Below, in pieces: positions 44,309 to 52,752 of a DNA stretch of 64,000 bases. Position 1 is the first letter of the stretch. Each line of letters starts with the position of its first letter. The position numbers and the translations under genes are program-made. This DNA is from Cohnella sp. SGD-V74 (GTDB lineage Bacteria > Bacillota > Bacilli > Paenibacillales > Paenibacillaceae): the NCBI RefSeq assembly GCF_003001675.1, contig NZ_PVYW01000009.1, positions 186,001 to 250,000 of the forward strand, read 5' to 3'. The notes under the pieces were generated by a model, which made no database searches, was not told the DNA's origin, and saw only the letters and a list, made by a program, of their open reading frames with translations.

Positions 44309-45334
44309 ATGGCAAAAGCAAGCGCTCAAGATCGGAACGGCATCATGAACTTTAATCTCTTCATGCTGATCGGCCTCGTCCTGCTCGTGCTCGTCTCGGC
44401 CGCCTCGATTACGTTCGGGGCCGCCGAGATGAGCCTGCGGCTGGCATGGGGAGCGGTGTTCCGCTTCGATCCCGGCATTACCGAGCACCAAATTATTCAT
44501 ACGTTCCGGTTTCCTCGCACGGTGGCGGATATGATCGTCGGCAGCAGCCTGGCGGTATGCGGCGCCATCATGCAGGGGACGACCCGCAACCCGCTGGCCG
44601 ACTCCGGATTGATGGGCATCAGCTCGGGGGCAACGTTTGCGATCGCGTTGTGCATGGTTTTCCTGCCCGGCCGTACCTATGCGGAGACGATGCTGTATTC
44701 CTGTCTCGGGGCGGCGTTCGCTACCGGGATCACGTATTACTTGGCCTACGTAGGCAAGCGGGGAATGACTCCGCAGCGGCTGGTGCTGGCCGGCATCTCG
44801 ATCTCGATGCTGTTCGGGTCGTTCAGCACGTATTTGGCGATCAAATACAACATCGGCCAAGCGCTCGATTACTGGACGGCCGGAGGCACGGCAGGGGCCA
44901 AGTGGATCGAGCTGGCGTACATTGCTCCGGTGTTCGCGGCGGGCATGATCGGTGCGATCGTGCTGTCCCCGGCGATTACGATACTGAGCTTCGGCGAGGA
45001 AATGGCGGCCGGGCTCGGATTGCGCGTCAAGTGGGTGATGGGAGCGGCCACAGTAATCGTGCTCGTGCTGACGGGACTGTCCGTGATTGTGGTCGGACCG
45101 GTCGGCTTCGTAGGTTTGATCATCCCTCATATCGTCAGGTATATGATCGGGGTCAATTACCGGCACATCGTTCCGGCTTCGGCTCTGTACGGAGCGATCT
45201 TCCTGATGGGCGCGGATCTGTTCGGCAGAATGATGAATCGTCCCCATGAAACGCCGCTCGGAATCGTGTTCGCGCTGATCGGCGTTCCTTACTTCCTGTA
45301 CCTTGTGCGCAAGCAAAGGAGGGAGTTCTCTTGA
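44309..45334 (+). CDS. FecCD-family siderophore permease, first subunit
   Basis: A 341-residue membrane protein with about ten helices. FRFPRTVADMIVGSSLAVCG near residue 65 and DSGLMGISSGATFAIAL near 105 are FecCD marks. The end VGLIIPHIVRYMIGVNYRHI contacts the ATPase and DLFGRM follows. It is in the Fur-controlled operon 16 bp after the binding protein. Its stop overlaps the TTG start of the second permease. Confidence 0.92.
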   Translation: MAKASAQDRNGIMNFNLFMLIGLVLLVLVSAASITFGAAEMSLRLAWGAVFRFDPGITEHQIIHTFRFPRTVADMIVGSSLAVCGAIMQGTTRNPLADSGLMGISSGATFAIALCMVFLPGRTYAETMLYSCLGAAFATGITYYLAYVGKRGMTPQRLVLAGISISMLFGSFSTYLAIKYNIGQALDYWTAGGTAGAKWIELAYIAPVFAAGMIGAIVLSPAITILSFGEEMAAGLGLRVKWVMGAATVIVLVLTGLSVIVVGPVGFVGLIIPHIVRYMIGVNYRHIVPASALYGAIFLMGADLFGRMMNRPHETPLGIVFALIGVPYFLYLVRKQRREFS

Positions 45335-46350
45335 ACGGAACCGAATCCGTCAAATACGGAGCGGCCCGGTCGCTTGGCATACTGCTGCTCTTGACGGGAC
45401 TGCTGCTTGCGATCGCGCTGGTGAGCATGAACGTCGGCAAAATGAATCTGACCCCGGCGGAAGTGTTCAACGTGCTGACGGGGCAAGGGACGGACAAGCA
45501 AAATCTGATCGTGTTCGAGTTCCGCCTGCCTCGAATGACGCTGGCCATCCTGGTCGGCATCGGCATGTCGGTCGCGGGAGCGATTATGCAGACGCTGCTG
45601 AAGAACGACTTGGCCAGCCCTGGGACGCTCGGCATCAGCTCGGGCTCCGGCTTGTTCGTTCTGCTGTACGTTACGCTCTTTGCGGTCAAAGGCTTCTTCG
45701 CGCCGTTTATTTTGCCTGCGCTCGCTTTTGCCGGAGGCATCACGGCGGCCGGGGTGATCTTCCTGTTGGCCTACCGCCGAGGCAGGGAGATTTCGCCTAC
45801 CGGTCTGATCTTGACGGGTGTAGCCGTAGGCAGCGGGTACGGTGCGCTAACGCTGGCGATTACGCTGAAGCTGGACGAGAAACAGTACGAATTCGCGCTG
45901 CGCTGGCAGGCGGGAAGCCTGTGGGGCGACGATTGGAAGTACATTTCCGTGCTGCTGCCGTGGATCGTGGCGATCGGTCTCTATGTCTTCTATAAATCAC
46001 GCACTTTGGATACGCTGAACCTGGGCAACAATGCCGCATCGGGGCTTGGCGTAGCGATCAGGCGCGAGTTTATCGGACTGTCGCTCGCGGCGGTGGCGCT
46101 CTCCTCGGGCAGCGTCGCGCTCGGCGGCAACTTCTTCTTCGTCGGCATGATCAGTCCGCATATCGCCCGCAGGCTGGTCGGTTCGGGACATCGAGCGATG
46201 CTGCCCGCCTCGGGACTGGTCGGCGCGATCATTATTTTGCTCGCGGATACGCTCGGCAGAACGGTCAGCTTCGGTGCGGACGTTCCGACGGGCATCATCA
46301 TCACCGTGCTGGTCGCTCCGTATTTTCTTTACTTGCTCTCCAAGCATTGA
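45331..46350 (+). CDS. FecCD-family siderophore permease, second subunit
   Basis: A 339-residue membrane protein with about ten helices: FEFRLPRMTLAILVGIGMSV, MQTLLKNDLASPGTLGISSG and MISPHIARRLVGSGHRAML. The start is TTG at 45331, seven bases after AAAGGAGGG, overlapping the preceding stop. Together the two permeases form the channel of a ferric-siderophore importer. No ATPase gene follows: the next gene is a regulator on its own promoter. A YusV/FhuC-like ATPase must come from elsewhere. Confidence 0.92.
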   Translation: MNGTESVKYGAARSLGILLLLTGLLLAIALVSMNVGKMNLTPAEVFNVLTGQGTDKQNLIVFEFRLPRMTLAILVGIGMSVAGAIMQTLLKNDLASPGTLGISSGSGLFVLLYVTLFAVKGFFAPFILPALAFAGGITAAGVIFLLAYRRGREISPTGLILTGVAVGSGYGALTLAITLKLDEKQYEFALRWQAGSLWGDDWKYISVLLPWIVAIGLYVFYKSRTLDTLNLGNNAASGLGVAIRREFIGLSLAAVALSSGSVALGGNFFFVGMISPHIARRLVGSGHRAMLPASGLVGAIIILLADTLGRTVSFGADVPTGIIITVLVAPYFLYLLSKH

Positions 46351-46380
46351 TTGACGCCCTGAAGCGGCCGATTTTATAAT
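46351..46380 (+). promoter_or_regulatory. Promoter for a leaderless transcript
   Basis: TTGACG (46351-46356), 18-base spacer, TATAAT (46375-46380). Transcription would start 6-7 bases later, at or next to the ATG at 46387. Confidence 0.75.
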
Positions 46381-46386
46381 AAAACT

Positions 46387-48984
46387 ATGTCCATACCTAT
46401 TCTATCCACGAAATTATATATTCCCTCTCCGCGGTCGCAAGCGGTTCGGCGTCCGCGTTTAACCGAACGGCTGGACGCGGGGCTGAGCCGCAAGCTGACG
46501 CTCATCTCCGCGTCCGCCGGCTTCGGCAAGACGACGCTGGCCGGCCAGTGGCTCGCCGGCTGCGGACGGCCGGCTGCATGGCTGTCTCTGGATGAGGGGG
46601 ACAACGATCCGGCGCGTTTTCTTGCCTATCTCGTTGCGGCCTTAAGGACGGTTGCGCCGAATATAGGGGAAAGCGTGCTTGGCGTGCTGCAATCCCCCCA
46701 ACTGCCTCCGATCGAAGCGGTCATGACGCCGCTCATCAACGAAATGTCGGCTCTCGCCACTCCTTTTATTCTCGTTCTGGACGATTATCACGCGATCGAA
46801 TCCGAGCCGATCCACAAGGCGATCTTATTTCTGCTGGAACATCTGCCCCCTGGATGGCACCTGGTCGTCGCCACCCGCAAAGATCCGAGCTTCCCGCTGT
46901 CCAAGCTGCGCGTACGAGACCAGTTGACGGAACTGAGGGTGTCGGATCTAAGGTTCAACCATGCGGAGGCGTCGCTGTTTCTCAATCGGGCGATGGATCT
47001 CGATCTGTCTCCGGAAAGCGTCGCTCTGCTTGAGGCTCGCACCGAGGGGTGGATTGCCGCACTGCAATTGGCTGCGATATCGGCGCGGGGACGTCAGGAC
47101 GCGGACGGTTTTGTTCGGGATTTTACGGGCAACCATCCGCACGTCGTAGACTACTTAATAGAAGAAGTATTGCAGAGGCAGCCGGAAAACGTGCAGAAGT
47201 TTCTGCTGGGCACTTCCGTTCTCGAGCGCATGTGCGGTTCGCTGTGCGACGCGGTTCTCGGCAGAAAGGAGGGGGAGCCGGCCGGGCAGACGGTATTGCG
47301 GTCGCTGGAGCAGGCCAACTTGTTCGTCGTTCCTCTGGATGACGAGCGCCGGTGGTATCGCTATCATCATCTGTTCGCCGAATTGCTGCAGCGGCGCCTT
47401 CGGCAGGTCGGCGGCGAGGCGGAATTGCATGGCCGCGCGAGCGTCTGGTACGAAGAAGAAGGCTTCGAGCTGGAAGCTTTCCGTCATGCCGCGGCGGCCG
47501 GGGACGTCGATCGCGCCGAGCGCTTGATCGAAGGCAGGGGCATGCCTCTGCTGTTCCGCGGCGCGGCGGTCCCGGTGCTGGACTGGCTGAAATCGCTGCC
47601 GGAACCGGAGCTAAGCGCCCGACCGGGGCTTGGAGTCATGTACGCTTCGGCGATGCTGTTCGTCGGCCGGTTGGCGGACGTTGAGCCGAGGCTGCAGAGC
47701 GCCGAAGCCGCCCTGCAACTGACGGAACCGGACGATCGCGGCCGCGATTTGATCGGGCACATCGCCTCCATTCGGGCAACCATAGCCGTCGCGATGCACC
47801 AGGCGGACGTCATTATGGAACAGTCCCGGCGCGCTCTGGACCATCTGCATCCCGATAACTTGCCTGTCCGCACCGCCACGACCTGGGCGTTAGGTTACGC
47901 ATATCAATTGCTCGGAGACCGCGCAGCGTCCGGCCGGGCCTACGCCGAAGCGCTCGCGGTCAGCGAGAAGATCGGCCATTACATTGTCGCCGTCATGTCG
48001 GGGATCGGATTGGGCAGCGTGCAGGAGGAGGCCAATCGGCTGGAATTGGCCGAGGTTACGTATCGAGGCGTGCTGCAGAAGGCCGGAGACGCCCCGCTGC
48101 CAGCCTTCTGCGAAGCCCATCTCGGTCTCGCCCGCATCGGCTACCAGCGGAACGAACTCGATGCGGCTTGGCGGCATTGGCAAGCGAGCGCCCGATTCGC
48201 GCCCCTGCTGGAGAGCACGGACAGAGCATTGGCGTGCGAGCTGTTTCTCTTCCGACTGAAACTGGCTCAGGGCGACGAGGCGGGCGCTTCGGCCGCTTTG
48301 GCCAAAGCGGAGCTGCTGGCGGGGCAGCACGGTTTCTCGCATCGTCTGTCCGAGATCGCGGCCGCTCGCGCGGAGCTGTCGCTAAGGGAGGGGGACTTGA
48401 AGGCGGCTGCCGAGTCTGCACGGTCGCACGAGCTTCCCCTGTGGCAGGCTCGCGTATGCTTGGCGCAGGGAGACTGGCCGGCGGCAGCGGCTTTGCTGGA
48501 GCCGCTGCGACTGCGGATGAAGGAGCTGGGCTGGGAAGACGAGCGGCTGAGAGCGACGGTTGTCGAGGCGCTTGCCCGGGCAGGCGCCGGAGACGGAGAG
48601 CTGGCGATGAGCCTGCTTCGGGACGCGCTCGCGATGGCTGAGCCGGGAGGCTTCGTGCGGATTTTCGTCGACGAGGGAGAAGCGATGAAGCGACTGCTGT
48701 CCGAAGCGCAGAAGCGGGGGATCAAGCGGGGGTATGTCGCCAAGCTGCTTGCGGCGTTCCCGTCCGATATCCCGAAGGCTCAGCCGTTGATCGAGCCGTT
48801 AAGCGAGCGGGAGCTGGAGGTGCTTCGCCTTGTGGCGCAAGGGCTCTCGAATCAGGAGATCAGCGAACGGCTGTTTCTCGCGCTCAGCAGCGTGAAAGGG
48901 CATAACCGGAACATTTTCGACAAACTGCAGGTTCAGAGACGCACCGAAGCGGTCGCCCGCGCGCGGGAGCTGGGGCTGCTGTAG
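46387..48984 (+). CDS. MalT-like LuxR-family regulator (STAND ATPase)
   Basis: An 865-residue regulator. The P-loop is SASAGFGKTTLAGQW (GFGKTT at 45-50), with Walker B ILVLDDYHAI near 127. The winged segment has RTEGWIAALQLAA and RWYRYHHLFAELLQRRL. Helical TPR-like repeats span about 400-780 and the LuxR helix-turn-helix is LSERELEVLRLVAQGLSNQE to the end. Such proteins oligomerise on DNA when ATP and an inducer are bound. There is no ribosome site: the promoter ends six bases before the ATG, so translation is probably leaderless. The MDR oxidoreductase downstream is the nearest possible target. Confidence 0.9.
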   Translation: MSIPILSTKLYIPSPRSQAVRRPRLTERLDAGLSRKLTLISASAGFGKTTLAGQWLAGCGRPAAWLSLDEGDNDPARFLAYLVAALRTVAPNIGESVLGVLQSPQLPPIEAVMTPLINEMSALATPFILVLDDYHAIESEPIHKAILFLLEHLPPGWHLVVATRKDPSFPLSKLRVRDQLTELRVSDLRFNHAEASLFLNRAMDLDLSPESVALLEARTEGWIAALQLAAISARGRQDADGFVRDFTGNHPHVVDYLIEEVLQRQPENVQKFLLGTSVLERMCGSLCDAVLGRKEGEPAGQTVLRSLEQANLFVVPLDDERRWYRYHHLFAELLQRRLRQVGGEAELHGRASVWYEEEGFELEAFRHAAAAGDVDRAERLIEGRGMPLLFRGAAVPVLDWLKSLPEPELSARPGLGVMYASAMLFVGRLADVEPRLQSAEAALQLTEPDDRGRDLIGHIASIRATIAVAMHQADVIMEQSRRALDHLHPDNLPVRTATTWALGYAYQLLGDRAASGRAYAEALAVSEKIGHYIVAVMSGIGLGSVQEEANRLELAEVTYRGVLQKAGDAPLPAFCEAHLGLARIGYQRNELDAAWRHWQASARFAPLLESTDRALACELFLFRLKLAQGDEAGASAALAKAELLAGQHGFSHRLSEIAAARAELSLREGDLKAAAESARSHELPLWQARVCLAQGDWPAAAALLEPLRLRMKELGWEDERLRATVVEALARAGAGDGELAMSLLRDALAMAEPGGFVRIFVDEGEAMKRLLSEAQKRGIKRGYVAKLLAAFPSDIPKAQPLIEPLSERELEVLRLVAQGLSNQEISERLFLALSSVKGHNRNIFDKLQVQRRTEAVARARELGLL

Positions 48985-49083
48985 CGGAAAAGCCGAAAAC
49001 GATACTTAAGTAGCTACACGGACTTCCTTGCCGACAGGTATACTACTATCGATTGCAGTTATTCGATGCCGGGGGTGTTGGGA

Positions 49084-50052
49084 TTGAAAGCGATCGTGTG
49101 CACGAAGTATGGAACGCCGGAAGTTCTCCGGCTGCAAGAGGTAGAGAAGCCGGTCCCCAAGAGCAACGAAGTGAGGATTAAAGTACGCGCGGGTACAGTG
49201 GGGCCGTCGGACTGCGCTTTCCGCAAAAGCGATCCCCTCCTGATCCGATTCATCTACGGTTTCAGGAAGCCTAAATATTCGATTCTGGGCGCGGAGCTGG
49301 CTGGGGAGGTCGAGTCGGTCGGAGCCGGCGTGGCCTCGTTCAAAGCGGGAGACCAGGTATTCGGCTTAAGCGCAAAGACGTTCGGCGTTTATGCCGAGTA
49401 CATGTGCTTGCCGGAGGCGGCTCCGCTTATCGTCAAGCCGGCTGGGCTCACTTACGAAGAGGCGGTCGCCGTATGCGACGGCGCTCTGACCGCGCTGACC
49501 TTTCTGCGCGACAAGGCGAAAGTCCGCAGCGGGCAGCGGGTGCTGATCAACGGCGCGTCCGGAGCGGTCGGTATCTACGCCGTGCAGCTTGCCAAGCACT
49601 ACGGAGCAGAGGTTACGGGAGTGTGCAGCGCGGCCAATGCGGAACTCGTCAAGACGATGGGGGCCGATCGGGTCATCGACTATGGCAAAGAGGATTTCAC
49701 CGCAAGCGGTCAAACCTATGACGTTATTTTCGATGCAGTCGGCAAACGCACCTACGGGCAATGCAAGCGCGCATTGACGCCCAAAGGCATTTATTTGTCC
49801 ACGGTCCCGTCGGCGTCCATTCTGTTCAACATGCTGCGAACGGCTGCATCCGGCGGTCGGAAGGCGATTTTCGCCACCGCGGGGCTGATGCAGAACAAGG
49901 AGAACCTTGCTTTCATTAGCGAACTCTGCGACACGGGAGCGCTCCGGCCGGTCATCGACCGCCGGTATCCGCTGGAGCAGACCGCAGAAGCCCACCGCTA
50001 TGTGGACACGGGGCGCAAGAAGGGCAACGTCGTCATCGTCATCGGAGGTTGA
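49084..50052 (+). CDS. Zinc-independent MDR-type NAD(P)H oxidoreductase
   Basis: A 322-residue medium-chain dehydrogenase/quinone reductase. The N-terminal GroES-like domain has IKVRAGTVGPSDCAFRKSD and ILGAELAGEVESVGAGV; the Rossmann domain has VLINGASGAVGIYAVQLAK and TYDVIFDAVGKRTYGQC. The catalytic-zinc Cys/His set is lacking. The family reduces quinones or enones. An ATG at 49066 is in frame, but GGGGGTG six bases before the TTG at 49084, and the typical MKAIVCTKYG start, favour the latter. It lies 100 bp after the MalT-like gene and ends at a terminator. Confidence 0.87.
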   Translation: MKAIVCTKYGTPEVLRLQEVEKPVPKSNEVRIKVRAGTVGPSDCAFRKSDPLLIRFIYGFRKPKYSILGAELAGEVESVGAGVASFKAGDQVFGLSAKTFGVYAEYMCLPEAAPLIVKPAGLTYEEAVAVCDGALTALTFLRDKAKVRSGQRVLINGASGAVGIYAVQLAKHYGAEVTGVCSAANAELVKTMGADRVIDYGKEDFTASGQTYDVIFDAVGKRTYGQCKRALTPKGIYLSTVPSASILFNMLRTAASGGRKAIFATAGLMQNKENLAFISELCDTGALRPVIDRRYPLEQTAEAHRYVDTGRKKGNVVIVIGG

Positions 50053-50054
50053 GA

Positions 50055-50098
50055 GAGAAGTCTCGCATTTTCGCCGGAAAATGCGGGGCTCTTTTTGT
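50055..50098 (+). terminator. Terminator of the MDR gene
   Basis: CGCATTTTC (50064) pairs with GAAAATGCG (50077), extended by GAG/CTC, and a T-run follows. Confidence 0.85.
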
Positions 50099-50221
50099 TA
50101 GGGCCAGCATATGTGGGAGCAGCGTACTGAGGCAGATATTTCAAGAGAGCCGGCCAGCGTGGCTTGCATGCCCATGTGTAATACGAAGTAAGTGATCCGG
50201 CGGCGCGGTTTATCGTTCTCT

Positions 50222-50690
50222 GCCTCTTTTGCCGGTATCCCGTCCAGTCAGGTTGTCTGCGCCACATTCTGCATACGTGGTTAGCGCCTTTCTCGCTCTT
50301 TTGCCGGTATCCCGTCTACTCAGTTTGTCTGCACCACATTCCGAATACGTACGTAGCGCCTTTTCCGTTCTTTTGCCGGTATCCCGTCTACTCAGTTTGT
50401 CTGCACCACATTCCGAATACGTACGTAGCGTCTTTTCCGCTCTTTTGCCGGTATCCCGTCTACTCAGTTTGTCTGCACCACATTCCGAATACGTACATAG
50501 CACCTTTGCCGTTCTTTTGCCGTTATCCCGTCCACTCAGTTTGTCTGCGCCACATTCTGAATACGCGCGTAGCGTCTTTTCTGTTCTTTGCCGGTATCCC
50601 GTCCACTCAGTTTGTCTGCGCCACATTCTGAATACGTACGTAGCGCCTTTTCCGTTCTTTTACCGGTATCCCGTCTAATCAGGTTGGTCG
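50222..50690. repeat. 72-bp tandem repeat, about 6.4 copies
   Basis: The core GCCGGTATCCCGTC starts at 50231, 50303, 50375, 50447, 50519, 50590 and 50662 (first base A in the last). The period is 72 except once 71. Inner copies are nearly identical. Since 72 is divisible by 3, both strands carry long frames, but the 1-bp deletion before 50590 breaks them and no start or ribosome site fits. It begins the 1.15-kb gap 50053-51204. Confidence 0.88.
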
Positions 50691-50825
50691 GGTCCGTTAA
50701 AAAAGAAGCAGATCGTTGAGGCTCTGCCAAGCCGGGAACGGCTGCTAGACTTTGCGGGTTCCGGATATGTGACCGATGGAAGAATGGATGCAATTCGCGA
50801 GCCACTGGACGTGACTCCTAACTGA
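50679..50825 (+). pseudogene. Possible gene remnant between repeat clusters
   Basis: A 48-codon open stretch without a start codon reads KKKQIVEALPSRERLLDF and then GYVTDGRMDAIREPLDV before a stop. Its composition looks protein-like, with balanced helix-forming residues, unlike the repeats on either side. I do not recognise the parent. It could be the 3' end of a gene truncated when the repeats expanded. Confidence 0.25.
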
Positions 50826-50828
50826 TTC

Positions 50829-51080
50829 AAAGGGATAGCGGCAAAAGGAGATATAAAGTAAGGCAGCGGGAGGCTGAACTGACCGGAAGGGATAGCGGCA
50901 AAGGGGCCAAAAGCGGTAGGACAGGTACGGCGCGAACTGAATGAAGGGGATAGCGTCAAAAGACGAAGAGGATGAAAGGGGAGAGAGAGCGAACGAACTG
51001 ACGGAAAGGGATAGCGGCAAAAGGGGTGAAAGAGAGATGTGGTGCTGGGCAGGACTGACGGAAGGGGATAGCGACAAAAG
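50829..51080. repeat. Inverted-orientation cluster of about five 57-61 bp units
   Basis: GGGATAGCGGCAAAAG or close variants occur at 50832, 50889, 50947, 51008 and 51065. Its complement, CTTTTGCCGCTATCCC, is the same core as the 72-bp cluster (CTTTTGCCGGTATCCC), so the two clusters face each other. The sequence between cores is purine-rich and poorly conserved. Confidence 0.75.
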
Positions 51081-51152
51081 AGGCGGAAGGTGCTGGTTGA
51101 TTATTTTTTCCCGGAGTTGAGGAAGCAGGGGACGCGTTAGCTTGGGGGATAG

Positions 51153-51161
51153 TGATATAAT
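51153..51161 (+). promoter_or_regulatory. Extended -10 promoter
   Basis: TGATATAAT (TGn plus perfect TATAAT), 44 bases before the TTG start of the small membrane protein. No clear -35. Confidence 0.55.
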
Positions 51162-51204
51162 GGATTCAAACCTAACACGCGTACAAGGAAAAGGAGTTAT
51201 CGCA

Positions 51205-51366
51205 TTGAATAAACGTTCCAACGCCCCCGTCATGTTTTTGGTCGCCGGATTGCTGTGCTTGGGCTTCTCCATGGCCCTTCCGCTGCTGTGGCTGAAGATT
51301 GTCTTATCTGTAGCCGGATTTGCCGGCCTTATCCTCGGTATCGTCGGCATTAAACGGATGAAATAA
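51205..51366 (+). CDS. Small two-helix membrane protein
   Basis: A 53-residue protein: MNKRSNAP, helix one APVMFLVAGLLCLGFSMAL, short turn, helix two IVLSVAGFAGLILGIVGI and basic end KRMK. AAGGAG is eight bases before the TTG at 51205; an ATG 21 codons upstream lies at the promoter and is rejected. It has its own promoter and terminator, so it is expressed as a single gene. No function is known; the basic ends suggest both termini face the cytoplasm. Confidence 0.7.
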   Translation: MNKRSNAPVMFLVAGLLCLGFSMALPLLWLKIVLSVAGFAGLILGIVGIKRMK

Positions 51367-51369
51367 GAA

Positions 51370-51403
51370 AGCGGGGATTCGGCTTGTCCGATCCCCGTTT
51401 TCC
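51370..51403 (+). terminator. Terminator of the small membrane protein gene
   Basis: CGGGGATTCGG (51372) pairs with CCGATCCCCG (51389-51398), followed by TTTT. Confidence 0.85.
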
Positions 51404-51548
51404 TTCGCCGGGTCCCGCTTTTCCCCCGCTTGTTAACTTCCGACACCCCTCTTCATTTCATGTCTATGAATGATATACAAAGTTCTGCGTTTTCAATCCG
51501 CCAAATCACACAAAATATAAAAACATTTACACATACGTGAAAAACTGA

Positions 51549-51577
51549 TTGACGGAACCCGAGATCGACGATAAAAT
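51549..51577 (+). promoter_or_regulatory. Promoter of the oxidative catabolic gene run
   Basis: TTGACG (51549-51554), 17-base spacer, TAAAAT (51572-51577), 51 bases before the first gene. No terminator is seen until after 60566, so one transcript may cover seven genes. Confidence 0.75.
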
Positions 51578-51627
51578 TCACTTAACAGCTAGCCGATGAG
51601 TCACGTCGGCGATCAGGAGGGCTGAAG

Positions 51628-52731
51628 GTGAGCGGCAGCGCTAGAAAAAGGGTGGCGGCGATCGTCACCGAGTACAGGCACAATTCCCATGCGGAGGTCA
51701 TCGTCGGCAGGCTGCTCGGTCGTCTGAACTATCGTCCTCGCATCGAGGTCGTCAGCCTCTATACCGATCAGGTTCCCGCTAACGATATGAGCCGGGAGGA
51801 GGCGGCGCGCCGCGGCATTCCGATCTGCGCGACGATTCGCGAGGCTATTATGGCCAGCCATTGTCCGGAGCCGATCGACGGAGTCGTCATCATCGGGGAG
51901 CACGGCGATTATCCCGTCAACGAGAAGGAGCAGATGATGTATCCCCGCAGGCGGTTTCTGGAGGAGACGCTTGCGGCGCTGGACGAACTCGGTCTGGCCG
52001 TTCCGATATTTTCCGACAAGCATCTGGCCCACGATTACGACGATGCGGTATGGATGTACGAGCAGATGAAAGCCAGAGGCATTCCGTTCATGGGTGGTTC
52101 GTCCATTCCGCATTGCGATTACGTGCCGAATTTCGATCCGCGGCTGCTGCATTCGCTGAGTGAGGCCGTCGTCATCAGCTCGGGCGGATTGGAAGGCTAC
52201 GGCATTCACGCAATGGAAGTTCTGCAATCGCTTACGGAGCGAAGGGCGGGCGGAGAAACCGGCGTCCGAGCGATAAGTCTGCTGCGGGGAACGGGCGGTG
52301 AAGCCTGGGCCGCGATGGACCGGGGCGAATGGCCGGAGGACTTGATGCTTCAAGCGCTGAGCGCGATTCCGGGACTGCCCGCCAAGCATCCGAGGGAGCT
52401 TGAGCCGGCTCCGGCGCTGTTTGCGATTGAGTACTTGGACGGAACGAAAGGGTATATTCTTCAGTTCCAACGGCTGGTCGAGCAGTGGAGCTTCGCCTTC
52501 CGCCACGACGGAGACCGGGTGACGGCGGCGCTGTGCGACAGCGATCTGGATCGGCCGTTCGCTCATTTCGAACGGCTTACCCGCATGATCGAGGCGTTCG
52601 TCATCAACGGAAGAGAGCCGTTCCCGTCCGAGCGGACGCTGCTGACGACCGGGATGATCTGCGCCGCGATGGACTCCTTGCACGCAGGGAAGAGACTGGA
52701 GACGCCGCAGCTTCATATCGTCTACGAATAG
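51628..52731 (+). CDS. Rossmann-like protein of unknown function (GEHGDYP motif)
   Basis: A 367-residue cytosolic protein. The N-terminus VAAIVTEYRHNSHAEVIVGR and a segment VVIIGEHGDYPVNEKEQMMYPRR near residue 88 look like an alternating alpha/beta Rossmann-like domain resembling Gfo/Idh/MocA proteins, but the GxGxxG loop is missing. SDKHLAHDYDDAVWMYEQM and PHCDYVPNFD are other likely conserved stretches. The second half is alpha/beta without a known motif. The start is GTG behind AGGAGGG. It opens the run of seven genes, so it probably acts on the pathway substrate. Confidence 0.7.
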   Translation: MSGSARKRVAAIVTEYRHNSHAEVIVGRLLGRLNYRPRIEVVSLYTDQVPANDMSREEAARRGIPICATIREAIMASHCPEPIDGVVIIGEHGDYPVNEKEQMMYPRRRFLEETLAALDELGLAVPIFSDKHLAHDYDDAVWMYEQMKARGIPFMGGSSIPHCDYVPNFDPRLLHSLSEAVVISSGGLEGYGIHAMEVLQSLTERRAGGETGVRAISLLRGTGGEAWAAMDRGEWPEDLMLQALSAIPGLPAKHPRELEPAPALFAIEYLDGTKGYILQFQRLVEQWSFAFRHDGDRVTAALCDSDLDRPFAHFERLTRMIEAFVINGREPFPSERTLLTTGMICAAMDSLHAGKRLETPQLHIVYE

Positions 52732-52752
52732 GGCTTGGGGGAGGAACAGACG

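Noticed and set aside
50210..50678. Long frames on both strands (149 and 138 residues) in the 72-bp repeats
   Set aside because: They stay open only because 72 is a multiple of 3; both strands are open, the 1-bp deletion before 50590 breaks the frame and no start signal exists.
50222..51080. CRISPR array
   Set aside because: Units are repeated over their whole length with no unique spacers, periods differ between clusters and no cas genes are nearby.
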